In this document: piece after piece, positions 1 through 6,470 of the stretch
How positions within the stretch are numbered: the first letter of the stretch is position 1
Layout: every line of letters starts with the position of its first letter
Source of the DNA: Roseovarius sp. UBA6167
Lineage (GTDB): Bacteria; Pseudomonadota; Alphaproteobacteria; Rhodobacterales; Rhodobacteraceae
Direction of reading: 5' to 3'
Assembly (NCBI GenBank): GCA_002428225.1
Contig: DIUD01000076.1
Coordinates: forward strand, 30,300-45,304
DNA length: 15,005 nt
The notes under the pieces: generated by a model
The model's input: the letters and a program-made list of their open reading frames with translations, nothing else
The model's database searches: none
What the model was told of the DNA's origin: nothing
Program-made: the position numbers and the translations under genes

Positions 1-781
1 TGTCGTTGATGTTGTTGTAGCTCAGTTCCTTGCCCTGCACCTGCCGGGCGGTGGCCACGCCGGGCCGGTTCGAGCCGTCCACGTAGAACGCGGCCCGCTG
101 ATGCGGGTTCTCGCCATAGCGCAGCACCTGCGAGAGCGTCCCGGCAAAGACGCGGCGGCGCGGCGCGGCCTCGTCCAGCGCCCCGGCCATCCAGGTGCTC
201 ACCGCCGCATCATAGGCCCCGGTGCGCGCATAGGCGATCTGCGCCAGCCGGCGCCGGAAGGCGAGGGTGGTCTGCCCGCCATGCGCGTCCAACTCGGCCA
301 GAAGCGGCGCGTAATCGGCCACGTCCACCACCACATTGACGAAGCCGTGATTCTTTGCCGCCGCCCGGATCATCGCCGGCCCGCCGATGTCGATATTTTC
401 CACGCAGGTCGCGTAATCCGCGCCCTTCGCCACGGTTTCCTCGAACGGGTAGAGATTGACCACCAGAAGGTCGATCGCGCCGATCCCGTGCGCCTCCATC
501 GCCGCGACATGCGCAGGGTTGTCGCGCAGCGCCAGAAGCCCGCCATGCACCATCGGGTGCAGGGTCTTGACGCGCCCGTCCATCATCTCGGGAAAGCCGG
601 TGATCTCGGCCACGTCGCGCACCGCAAGGCCCGCCTCGCGCAGCGCGCGCGCGGTGCCGCCGGTAGAGACAAGCTCTACCCCGCGTTCGGCCAGCGCGCG
701 GCCCAGATCAATCAGGCCGGTCTTGTCGGAGACGGATAGCAGGGCGCGGGTGACGGGCGCGAGATCGGTCATCGGGGTCAT
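1..781 (-). CDS. purH: Bifunctional AICAR formyltransferase / IMP cyclohydrolase, N-terminal part
   Basis: PurH catalyses the last two steps of de novo IMP synthesis in the cytoplasm: formylation of AICAR and ring closure of FAICAR. The window holds the first 260 codons; the rest lies beyond the left edge (whole protein about 530 residues in the family). Visible are the N-terminal MGS/cyclohydrolase domain with LLSVSDKTG at residues 14-22, STGGT at 39-43 and DGRVKTLHP further on, then the start of the transformylase domain with RYGENPHQ near residue 220 and YNNIND at the cut edge. The reading frame is intact where I checked it. Two starts are possible: ATG at 781 (MTPMTDL) or ATG at 772 (MTDL). 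AAGGA lies 2 bases before the first and 11 before the second, so neither spacing is ideal. The gene lies 25 bases downstream of the heparinase-like gene, so the two are probably co-transcribed. Confidence 0.95.
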   Translation of the reverse strand, partial: MTPMTDLAPVTRALLSVSDKTGLIDLGRALAERGVELVSTGGTARALREAGLAVRDVAEITGFPEMMDGRVKTLHPMVHGGLLALRDNPAHVAAMEAHGIGAIDLLVVNLYPFEETVAKGADYATCVENIDIGGPAMIRAAAKNHGFVNVVVDVADYAPLLAELDAHGGQTTLAFRRRLAQIAYARTGAYDAAVSTWMAGALDEAAPRRRVFAGTLSQVLRYGENPHQRAAFYVDGSNRPGVATARQVQGKELSYNNIND

Positions 782-806
782 GGTCCTTCGTCGGAGTGGT
801 CGAAAA

Positions 807-2549
807 TCAGTCCTCGGCCACCGGGGCGGGCGCGTCCTCGGCGACATCGCGGATGCCGACCGGGGTTTCCTGCGCCTTGGCCAGGGACCAGCGGATGCGG
901 GTCGCATAGCCCGTCGCGTGGCCCGACAGGGCGATCTGTCGTGTCGCGCGCGGCTTGAGGCGGGTTTTTTCAAGATAGACGCTCGGTTGCAAGGCCAAAG
1001 AGGCCCCGCCATCGGCGCGGAATATCCAGATCTCGCCGCTGCGCAGCAAAAGCGACACCGCCGCGCCCCCCATGTCGAGCGAAGCCTCTACATCGGGGTG
1101 AAGGTGAAAGCGGATATCGAACGGCACGCCTTGCGGTTGCGCGGCCTCAAGCGCGCGGTCGAATCGGCGCTTGTCGGCCTCGTCCAGCGACAGGAGCATG
1201 TCCTCGCCCGCCAGCGTGCGCCCGTCCGCCGCCAGGTCGAGCCGGCGCGCGTGCGTCAGGCCATGGCCGCGAAGGTAGCCGTCATGCCCGCCCTCGAAGC
1301 GGATGCCGTCGGGCGCGCGGGTGATCTGTGCCTGCACGTCGCGCGGCGCCTCCGACAGGCGGTCGGGGTGGCGTCTGTCGTCGCTCAGCCGCGCGCTTGA
1401 CCCGCCCGCCAGAACCAGCGTCGAATGTGACGGCGTGGCCCGCCCGGCGCGCCGCCACTCGGGGCCGAAACGCGCGCCCGCGCCGCAACTGACGATCACC
1501 GGCCGGCGCCCCGAGGTCAGCTCGAAGGCCAGCGTCGAGGCGTGGGCGCCCTCCGAGGCCGCGCCGGTTGGCGGGGGGCTTGCATCCACGATCACGCTCG
1601 TGCGCCCGTGCGCCAGCCGCGCGTAGCCCATGGCAAGCCCCGTGCCCGCCCGCGCCTTGACCCCGCTCGCCGCCAGCGCCGCGTCGAGCCGCCCGTCAAG
1701 GCCGCGCCCGCCGCCATGGAACCGCGCCAGCCCGCCATCGGCATGGCGCAGCGCGCGCAGGCAGGGCGCGATCCGTTCCAGCGCGCGCCAATGCGCCTCG
1801 TCTGGGGCCAGTCCCGCCTCGCTCAGGTCATGCGCGGCCCAGATGAGCAGGGCGAACACCTCGAGCAATTCCTCGGGGTTGCGCGAGGGGATGCCGCCGC
1901 CCGCGTCGATGCCTGCGGCACATTCGCGCGCCAGCGCCGCGCGCGCCTCGCCGGTGAGGTGCTCCATCCCCTCCAGCGACACGCCCGCCTGGATCAGCCC
2001 GGCCAGCGCCTCGAACCGCGGGAACCCCGGCGCCGCCGCGCGCCAGCGCCGGGCGAGGAACTCGGCCTGCTGCGCGAGCGAGCGAAAGAACGCGCCGGAT
2101 GCCTCGGGCGGCTGTCCGCGAAGCAGGAAAATCGCGTGATTGATCCAGCGGATGAGCCGTCGGCCGGCCAGGTCGGGCGTCCATCCCGGCCCGTGGCCAC
2201 GCCCGTAGCGCGCGATCCATTCCCACAGCCATGCCTGCGCGCGCGCGCGCGCCGCCGCATCGCCCACCGCCGCCAGATCGTCGAGCCAGCCAAAGCCGTG
2301 CGCCTCCCTGGCAAAACCGGCATCGGGCGCGGGCACGTCCCAGAGCATCGCGCCGGGGGCCTCGACCAGGTGGCCGCCAAAGAGCAGATTTCCCGCGCAA
2401 AGCTGCCGGCCCCGCGCGATATGGCCGATGCTGCGCGGTTCGGGCTGCGAGACAAGGGCCGCAGCCGGGCGGCTCAGCACCGCGCGCCACGCGGCGAGCC
2501 GGTTTCTCAGGCGCGTCCAGCGCGCGGACAGGGGTTCGGGATGCAACAT
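807..2549 (-). CDS. Heparinase II/III family protein
   Basis: About 580 residues. The N-terminal half is alpha-helical and rich in Trp, Ala and Arg, with WDVP, GFGWLDDL and RRLIRWINHAI, like the alpha/alpha toroid of heparinase II/III-type polysaccharide lyases. The C-terminal half is beta-rich, with a GARFGPEWRRAGRATPSHST stretch and HLHPDVEASLD, matching the heparinase II/III-like C-terminal domain. I see no obvious Sec signal. Family members cleave uronic-acid polysaccharides, but the conserved relatives beside rsmB and purH in Rhodobacterales have, as far as I recall, no proven substrate; a role in envelope polysaccharide turnover is inference. ATG at 2549 has AGAGG 3 bases upstream; a GTG at 2561 in the same frame would add four residues (start uncertain). 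The gene lies between rsmB upstream and purH downstream on the same strand. A (GC)8 run at 2237-2252 encodes alternating Ala-Arg. Confidence 0.85.
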   Translation of the reverse strand: MLHPEPLSARWTRLRNRLAAWRAVLSRPAAALVSQPEPRSIGHIARGRQLCAGNLLFGGHLVEAPGAMLWDVPAPDAGFAREAHGFGWLDDLAAVGDAAARARAQAWLWEWIARYGRGHGPGWTPDLAGRRLIRWINHAIFLLRGQPPEASGAFFRSLAQQAEFLARRWRAAAPGFPRFEALAGLIQAGVSLEGMEHLTGEARAALARECAAGIDAGGGIPSRNPEELLEVFALLIWAAHDLSEAGLAPDEAHWRALERIAPCLRALRHADGGLARFHGGGRGLDGRLDAALAASGVKARAGTGLAMGYARLAHGRTSVIVDASPPPTGAASEGAHASTLAFELTSGRRPVIVSCGAGARFGPEWRRAGRATPSHSTLVLAGGSSARLSDDRRHPDRLSEAPRDVQAQITRAPDGIRFEGGHDGYLRGHGLTHARRLDLAADGRTLAGEDMLLSLDEADKRRFDRALEAAQPQGVPFDIRFHLHPDVEASLDMGGAAVSLLLRSGEIWIFRADGGASLALQPSVYLEKTRLKPRATRQIALSGHATGYATRIRWSLAKAQETPVGIRDVAEDAPAPVAED

Positions 2550-2655
2550 ATGCCTCTGCACGCTTCTTGCGGCGCTCGGGCGGGACTATACGCGCCGCGC
2601 GCGCCCAAGTCACCGCCTGATTGACCCTGGCCGCGCCGTCAGCCGTTCCGCCGTC

Positions 2656-2680
2656 ACCCTCGGGCCTGCGCCCCGAGGGT
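2656..2680 (-). terminator. GC-rich hairpin between rsmB and the heparinase-like gene
   Basis: A perfect 9-bp inverted repeat: ACCCTCGGG at 2656-2664 pairs with CCCGAGGGT at 2672-2680, with a 7-base loop. It lies in the 176-base gap after rsmB and about 105 bases before the heparinase-like start. No T-tract follows on either strand, so an intrinsic terminator of the usual form is not shown. It could be a terminator typical of GC-rich genomes, an RNA-stabilising element, or a leader structure for the downstream gene. Confidence 0.4.
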
Positions 2681-2694
2681 CTGTTGCCCGCGCC

Positions 2695-2717
2695 ATCCCC
2701 CGGTCGGGCCGGAGGAT
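2695..2717 (-). terminator. Second hairpin, just after the rsmB stop
   Basis: A 23-base imperfect inverted repeat with 8 base pairs, one C/A mismatch in the stem and a 5-base loop; arms ATCCCCCGG and CCGGAGGAT. It begins about 8 bases past the rsmB stop codon, where a 3'-end structure would be expected. No T-run follows on the minus strand. Together with the hairpin at 2656-2680 it may end or protect the rsmB transcript; function is inferred from position and pairing only. Confidence 0.4.
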
Positions 2718-2725
2718 GACGCCTG

Positions 2726-4000
2726 TCACTCCCCTCGCCGCAGGCAGGCCATGTAGAACCCGTCCATGCCGCCCCTCTCGGGCCAGTAATCGGGCCGCAG
2801 CCGCAGCCCGCCCTCCTCGGTGATCCAGGCGGGCGCCACCCCCGGCAGCGCCAGCGCGTCGCGGTCCGCCACCAGGCCCTCGTGCCGCGCAAGCGCCGCC
2901 TCCACCTGGCATTCCCCCTCGTCGGGCAAAAGCGAGCAGGTGCAGAACACCACCCGCCCGCCCGGACGCAAGAGCGAGACGGCGTGATCGAGCATCGTTG
3001 CCTGCAGCCCGATCAGCGCGCCGATCTCGGCCCCGTCCCTGGCATGGGGCAGATCGGGGTGCCGCCGTATCGTGCCCGTGGCCGAACAGGGCGCATCGAC
3101 GAGCACCGCGTCATATTGCCCGGTCTGCGCCAGCGCGTCGCCGACCACGCATTGCGCCGCCAGCCCCGTGCGCGCAAGGTTCTCGGAGACCCGCGCCATG
3201 CGCCGCCCGGACAGATCCACCGCCACCACCCGCGCACCGCTTGCCGCCAGTTGCAGCGTCTTGCCGCCCGGTGCGGCGCACATGTCAAGCACCGCCTCGC
3301 CCGGCTGCGCGGCCAGCACGCGGGCGGGCAGGGCGGCGGCGGCGTCCTGCACCCACCACGCCCCCTCGGCATAGCCCGGCAGGGCCGAGATTTGCCCCGC
3401 CTCGCGCAGCCGCACCGAGCCGGTGGGCAGCACCTCGCCGCCCAGCCGCGCGGCCCAGTCGTCGGGCCCGTCTCCGGCCCCGTCCTTCATCGTCAGGTCA
3501 AGGGCAGCACCCGCCAGATGCGCGCGCTCCATCGCCGCCACCGCGCCCTTGCCCCAGGCCGCCACCAGCGGGTCGCGCAGCCACTCGGGCAGGCGCGGCA
3601 CCCGCAGGTCATGCCAGGCGCGCGGGGCCTCCTCGGCCAGCTTGCGCAGCACCGCGTTGACCAGGCCCTTGAGCCTGGCGTGGCGCGGGCTGGCGCCCAC
3701 GATTGCCACCGCGTCATGCACCACCCCATGCGCCTCGCCGCCCTGGGCCAGTTCCACCACCGCCACGCGCAGGACGTTGCGCACGGGCAGCGGGGGCGGC
3801 TTGCGCAGATGCCGCGCGAGCAGCCGGTCGGCGCGTTCCAGCCCGCGCAACGCCGCCACCGCCAGCCGCTGCGCGCGCGCGCGCTCGGCGGGTGCCAACG
3901 GGTCGAGCGTGCCGAGGGTCTCGGACAGAAGCCGCCCCTCGCCCAGCACCTGATCGAGCAGGCGCGCGGCGGCGGCGCGGGCGGGGCCTGGCTGGGTCAT
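2726..4000 (-). CDS. rsmB: 16S rRNA (cytosine-C5)-methyltransferase, RsmB family
   Basis: 424 residues, the usual size for RsmB/Sun. Residues 1 to about 130 form an NusB-like RNA-binding domain (for example NVLRVAVVEL at 75-84 and KGLVNAVLRKL at 111-121). The rest is a class I SAM-dependent methyltransferase: motif I DMCAAPGGKT at 239-248 binds SAM, motif IV DAPCSATGTIRRHPD has Cys305, and motif VI CTCS has Cys355. These are the two cysteines that m5C RNA methyltransferases use for release and catalysis. In E. coli RsmB methylates C967 of 16S rRNA; the same target here is inferred from family. The ATG at 4000 is preceded by AAGGA at suitable spacing. It diverges from the SDHAF4-type gene across 64 bases and is probably first in a run with the heparinase-like gene and purH. 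A related RNA m5C methyltransferase with another target is possible, but the NusB domain favours RsmB. Confidence 0.92.
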   Translation of the reverse strand: MTQPGPARAAAARLLDQVLGEGRLLSETLGTLDPLAPAERARAQRLAVAALRGLERADRLLARHLRKPPPLPVRNVLRVAVVELAQGGEAHGVVHDAVAIVGASPRHARLKGLVNAVLRKLAEEAPRAWHDLRVPRLPEWLRDPLVAAWGKGAVAAMERAHLAGAALDLTMKDGAGDGPDDWAARLGGEVLPTGSVRLREAGQISALPGYAEGAWWVQDAAAALPARVLAAQPGEAVLDMCAAPGGKTLQLAASGARVVAVDLSGRRMARVSENLARTGLAAQCVVGDALAQTGQYDAVLVDAPCSATGTIRRHPDLPHARDGAEIGALIGLQATMLDHAVSLLRPGGRVVFCTCSLLPDEGECQVEAALARHEGLVADRDALALPGVAPAWITEEGGLRLRPDYWPERGGMDGFYMACLRRGE

Positions 4001-4009
4001 GGCTTTTCC

Positions 4010-4038
4010 TTGGCCTTCGGACAGGCGCGCGATATATC
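4010..4038 (+). promoter_or_regulatory. Candidate sigma-70 promoter for the SDHAF4-type gene
   Basis: TTGGCC at 4010-4015 and TATATC at 4033-4038 are separated by exactly 17 bases, 4 of 6 matches to each consensus box. The predicted start of transcription would be near 4045, about 20 bases before the ATG at 4065. It is the only AT-rich patch in the 64-base divergent gap. It lies close to the ribosome-binding site of rsmB on the other strand, so both genes may be controlled from this gap. No mapping data. Confidence 0.4.
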
Positions 4039-4064
4039 AATGCCCACAGCCGGAGGAAAGCGCC

Positions 4065-4271
4065 ATGACCGCCAGAACGCCCAGCACCGATGAGGACACG
4101 CCCCGCGACCTGCCCCCCGCCGCGCAACGCGCCCTTGCCGAGGCAGAGGAACGCCGCCGCAACAAGGCCGCTGCGCCCGACCTGCCCAGGGAGTTGGGCG
4201 GCCGCCGCGAGGGGCTGGAGCCGGTGCGCTATGGCGACTGGGAGAAAAAGGGCCTCGCGGTGGATTTCTGA
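4065..4271 (+). CDS. DUF1674 / SDHAF4-type succinate dehydrogenase assembly factor
   Basis: 68 residues, small and highly charged. The C-terminal block GGRREGLEPVRYGDWEKKG at 45-63, followed by LAVDF at the very end, is the hallmark of DUF1674 (RYGDWE.KG...DF). The eukaryotic member SDHAF4/Sdh8 binds the flavinylated SdhA subunit and promotes its joining with SdhB; the bacterial homologue is expected to act in the cytoplasm on the same complex II subunit. The N-terminal half is probably disordered. The start is set by GGAGGA at 4052-4057, 7 bases before the ATG at 4065. An in-frame ATG at 3999 would add 22 residues that overlap the rsmB start and is not favoured. It diverges from rsmB and converges on dapB; no sdh genes are in the window. 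Confidence 0.88.
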   Translation: MTARTPSTDEDTPRDLPPAAQRALAEAEERRRNKAAAPDLPRELGGRREGLEPVRYGDWEKKGLAVDF

Positions 4272-4336
4272 AGGCGATCGGCGCGGGCGCCGCTCGGCGG
4301 ACGGCCGCCGTGCCCTGGCGGGAGAGGGGCGCGCGG

Positions 4337-4362
4337 CATGTGGCCCGCTCATGTGGCCCGCT
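4337..4362. repeat. Two perfect tandem 13-base copies
   Basis: CATGTGGCCCGCT occurs at 4337-4349 and again directly at 4350-4362. It lies in the 125-base gap between the convergent SDHAF4-type gene and dapB. No coding frame is supported there. It may be a chance or slippage duplication; no function is inferred. Confidence 0.85.
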
Positions 4363-4367
4363 GCCGC

Positions 4368-4392
4368 ACCGCCCGACAGCCGGGCTGGCGGT
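4368..4392. terminator. Weak inverted repeat between convergent genes
   Basis: CAGC at 4377-4380 pairs with GCTG at 4384-4387 over a 3-base loop, and ACCGC at 4368-4372 can pair with GCGGT at 4388-4392 with a 4-base bulge. It lies just past the 3' end of dapB and downstream of the SDHAF4-type gene, so it could act as a two-way terminator. It lacks a T-tract and the pairing is modest. Confidence 0.25.
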
Positions 4393-4396
4393 GGGT

Positions 4397-5209
4397 CTAT
4401 GCAAGGCCGAGCACGTCGATCATGTCATATTCGCCCGGTTTCTTCCCCTGGCCCCAGAGCGCCGCGCGCAGCGCGCCCCGCGCGAAGATCGCCCGGTCGG
4501 TGGCGATATGGCGCAGCACCACCCGCTCGCCCGCGCCGGCAAAGATCACGTCATGTTCGCCCACGATGTCGCCGCCGCGAATAGCGGCAAAGCCGATATG
4601 GCCGCGCTCGCGCCGCCCCGTGATCCCGTCGCGGCCCCGGTCGGCCACCGCATCGAGCGCCACGTTGCGTCCCTCGGCCGCCGCCTCGCCCAGCATGAGC
4701 GCCGTGCCCGAGGGGGCATCGACCTTCTGGTTGTGATGGGCCTCGACGATCTCGATGTCGAAACTCTCGTCGAGGGCTGCGGCCACGCGCCGGGTCAGTT
4801 GCACCAGCAGGTTCACGCCAAGGCTCATGTTGCCCGCGCGCACGATCACCGCATGGCGCGCCGCCGCCGCCAGCCGTTTCAGGTGGGCGTCCTCGAACCC
4901 GGTCGTGCCGATTACATGCACCACCCGCGCCTGCGCGGTGATCGTGGCCAGCTCGACGCTTGCGGCGGGGGCGGTAAAGTCGATCACCGCATGGGCATCT
5001 GCCACCACCTCGAGCGGGTCGTCGCGCACCACCACGCCCTGATCCGCCCCGCCCATGGCACGGCCCAGATCCTGCCCGATCCACGGATGGCCGGGCCGCT
5101 CCAGCGCGCCGGAAAGCCGCGCCTGCGTGCTCTCGCGCACCACGCGCACCAGCATCTGCCCCATGCGTCCCGAGACGCCGTTGATCACGATACCCGGCAG
5201 ATCGCCCAT
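4397..5209 (-). CDS. dapB: 4-hydroxy-tetrahydrodipicolinate reductase
   Basis: 270 residues, normal length for DapB. It reduces 4-hydroxy-tetrahydrodipicolinate to tetrahydrodipicolinate with NAD(P)H, in the cytoplasm, on the lysine and meso-diaminopimelate route. The nucleotide-binding glycine motif is at residues 11-17 (GVSGRMG), DFTAP at 77-81, GTTG at 101-104, and the signature EAHHNQKVDAPSGTAL at 156-171 holds the catalytic His158/His159 and Lys162 (numbering by homology). The start at 5209 is preceded by GGGAG about 8 bases upstream. ATG at 5230 (MRKGAREMGD) is an alternative but would put that site inside the gene. It converges on the SDHAF4-type gene and diverges from the DUF442 gene at 5335 across 125 bases. 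Confidence 0.95.
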   Translation of the reverse strand: MGDLPGIVINGVSGRMGQMLVRVVRESTQARLSGALERPGHPWIGQDLGRAMGGADQGVVVRDDPLEVVADAHAVIDFTAPAASVELATITAQARVVHVIGTTGFEDAHLKRLAAAARHAVIVRAGNMSLGVNLLVQLTRRVAAALDESFDIEIVEAHHNQKVDAPSGTALMLGEAAAEGRNVALDAVADRGRDGITGRRERGHIGFAAIRGGDIVGEHDVIFAGAGERVVLRHIATDRAIFARGALRAALWGQGKKPGEYDMIDVLGLA

Positions 5210-5277
5210 TTCCCGCGCTCCCTTTCTCATTCGCCGCCTGCTTAGCCCGCGCCCGCGCCCCCGGCAAGGCGGCGGCA

Positions 5278-5307
5278 TTGATCTTGGCCGCGATTCGCGC
5301 GCATATC
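5278..5307 (+). promoter_or_regulatory. Possible promoter of the 5335-13096 gene run
   Basis: TTGATC at 5278-5283 and CATATC at 5302-5307 are 18 bases apart, about 27 bases before the ATG at 5335. Both boxes match the sigma-70 consensus only partly. The 125-base divergent gap with dapB is the natural place for a promoter serving the long plus-strand run. No operator-like palindrome stands out here. Confidence 0.25.
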
Positions 5308-5334
5308 GTCGCCAGACCAACCAAGGAGAGCGTC

Positions 5335-5754
5335 ATGGACCTGCGCAAGATCACCGAGGATTTTTCCGTCTCCCCCCAGATCGCGGTCACGGACGTGCCC
5401 GCCATCGCCGAGGCCGGCTATCGCGCGATCCTGTGCAACCGCCCCGATGGCGAGGAAACGGGCCAGCCCGCCTATGACGCGGTGGCCGAGGCCGCCCGCG
5501 CCGCCGGTCTGGCGGTCGAATATCTCCCCGTCGTCTCGGGCCAGGTCACAAGGGCCGATACGCAGGCGTTTCGCGCAGCCCTCTATAGCCTGCCCGGCCC
5601 CGTCCTCGCCTATTGCCGCACCGGCACGCGCTGCACGGTGATGTGGAGCATGACGCAAATCGACACGCTCGGGGCCGGCGAAGTCCTGCGCCGCACCTCG
5701 GATGCGGGCTATGACATGTCGGGCCTCGTGGCGCAGTTGCAATCCGGGCAATGA
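5335..5754 (+). CDS. TIGR01244/DUF442 family phosphatase- or sulfurtransferase-like protein
   Basis: 139 residues. The opening KITEDFSVSPQIAVTDV, NRPDGEE at 35-41, PVVSGQVT at 65-72 and the active-site loop YCRTGTRCTVMW at 93-104 (Cys94, Arg99) fit the DUF442/TIGR01244 family, also called beta-lactamase hydrolase-like. The fold is dual-specificity-phosphatase-like. Members are annotated as sulfur transferases or phosphatases, and some occur fused to persulfide dioxygenase-like (Blh/ETHE1) domains. The substrate is unknown here and no dioxygenase gene is nearby. The ATG at 5335 is chosen for the strong AAGGAGAG at 5323-5330. Its TGA overlaps the ATG of the kinase-like gene (ATGA at 5751-5754), so the two are translationally coupled. 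The loop residue after Arg99 is Cys100 where relatives often have Ser. Confidence 0.85.
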   Translation: MDLRKITEDFSVSPQIAVTDVPAIAEAGYRAILCNRPDGEETGQPAYDAVAEAARAAGLAVEYLPVVSGQVTRADTQAFRAALYSLPGPVLAYCRTGTRCTVMWSMTQIDTLGAGEVLRRTSDAGYDMSGLVAQLQSGQ

Positions 5755-6470
5755 GCCGCTGGCGGCTTTGCGGCCATGACGGGCGCGGGGGCCGCGCGCT
5801 TGCGCTCGACGGGGCGCGGGTGCTGGCCGAGGCGCGCGGCATCAGCGCCGACGAGGCCCTCGCCGCGCTGGGCGACGCCACCGGCCCGGTGCTGCGCGTG
5901 GGCGAGGGGGTGGCCGCGCGCCTGCCCGCGCCGCTGCTGCCCGAGACCGGCCAGACCCTGCCGGGCCTTAGCCAGGCCGCGCCGCCCGATGTGCTCGACG
6001 GCTGGACGCGGCTCCTGCTCATCGGCCTGAGCGAAGCGCATCCCGATTGGGACGGGGTCGCCTGCGTGCTGACCCCGACGCTCTCGCATTGGGTGCACCT
6101 GAGCGCCCGCGAGGCGGTGAGTTGCCTCAGTTTCCTCACCCCCCGCCTTGTCGCGGCGCTGGGCGGTGCCGAAGCGGCGGACGCCGATGCCCTTGCCGAC
6201 AGCCTGAGCCGCCCCGAGCGATTGGCCGCCCACCTGCGCGCGGCCGAGGTGGCGGGCCGCCCCGCGGCGCTGACCGGCCATTTGCTCGGCGCCGAGCTTG
6301 CCGCCGCGCGGCCCTACTGGCTGGGCCAGAGCGTCGCCCTCATTGTCCCCGCAGGGGGTGCTTCGGGGCGGGCGGCGGCGCTGGAGGCCCAGGGCGTCCC
6401 CGTGGCCTGCCACGCGCCCGGGACGCTGATCGCGCCGGCCGTCGCGGCGCTGGCGCGGCTTGTGGCATGA
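5751..6470 (+). CDS. 2-dehydro-3-deoxygalactonokinase (DgoK)-like protein, shortened and diverged
   Basis: 239 residues, against roughly 290-320 for DgoK, which phosphorylates 2-keto-3-deoxygalactonate. Family-like blocks in order: LPGLSQAAPPDVLDGWTRLL at 70-89 (compare PGL...PDVMRGEE in the family), VLTPTLSHWV at 106-115 in the place of LPGTHSKWV, FLTPRLVAALG at 128-138 in the place of FMTGELF, and GHLLGAELAAARPYWLGQ at 176-193. The N-terminal phosphate-binding DWGT(S/T) strand of the kinase fold is not visible: the protein opens SRWRLCGHDGRGG. THSKW is altered to TLSHW. I therefore infer a kinase-fold relative that may lack sugar-acid kinase activity. No other De Ley-Doudoroff genes are in the window. 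The start overlaps the previous stop and its own stop overlaps the next start (ATGA at 6467-6470). The assignment rests on recalled motifs. Confidence 0.65.
   Translation: MSRWRLCGHDGRGGRALALDGARVLAEARGISADEALAALGDATGPVLRVGEGVAARLPAPLLPETGQTLPGLSQAAPPDVLDGWTRLLLIGLSEAHPDWDGVACVLTPTLSHWVHLSAREAVSCLSFLTPRLVAALGGAEAADADALADSLSRPERLAAHLRAAEVAGRPAALTGHLLGAELAAARPYWLGQSVALIVPAGGASGRAAALEAQGVPVACHAPGTLIAPAVAALARLVA

Noticed and set aside
456..1400. Long plus-strand open frame over purH and the heparinase-like gene
   Set aside because: It crosses a gene boundary on the opposite strand and its product is low-complexity Arg/Ser/Ala-rich; a shadow of the real genes.
3999..4064. Upstream in-frame extension of the SDHAF4-type gene
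   Set aside because: It would overlap the rsmB start codon, and the strong GGAGGA at 4052-4057 marks the ATG at 4065 as the start.
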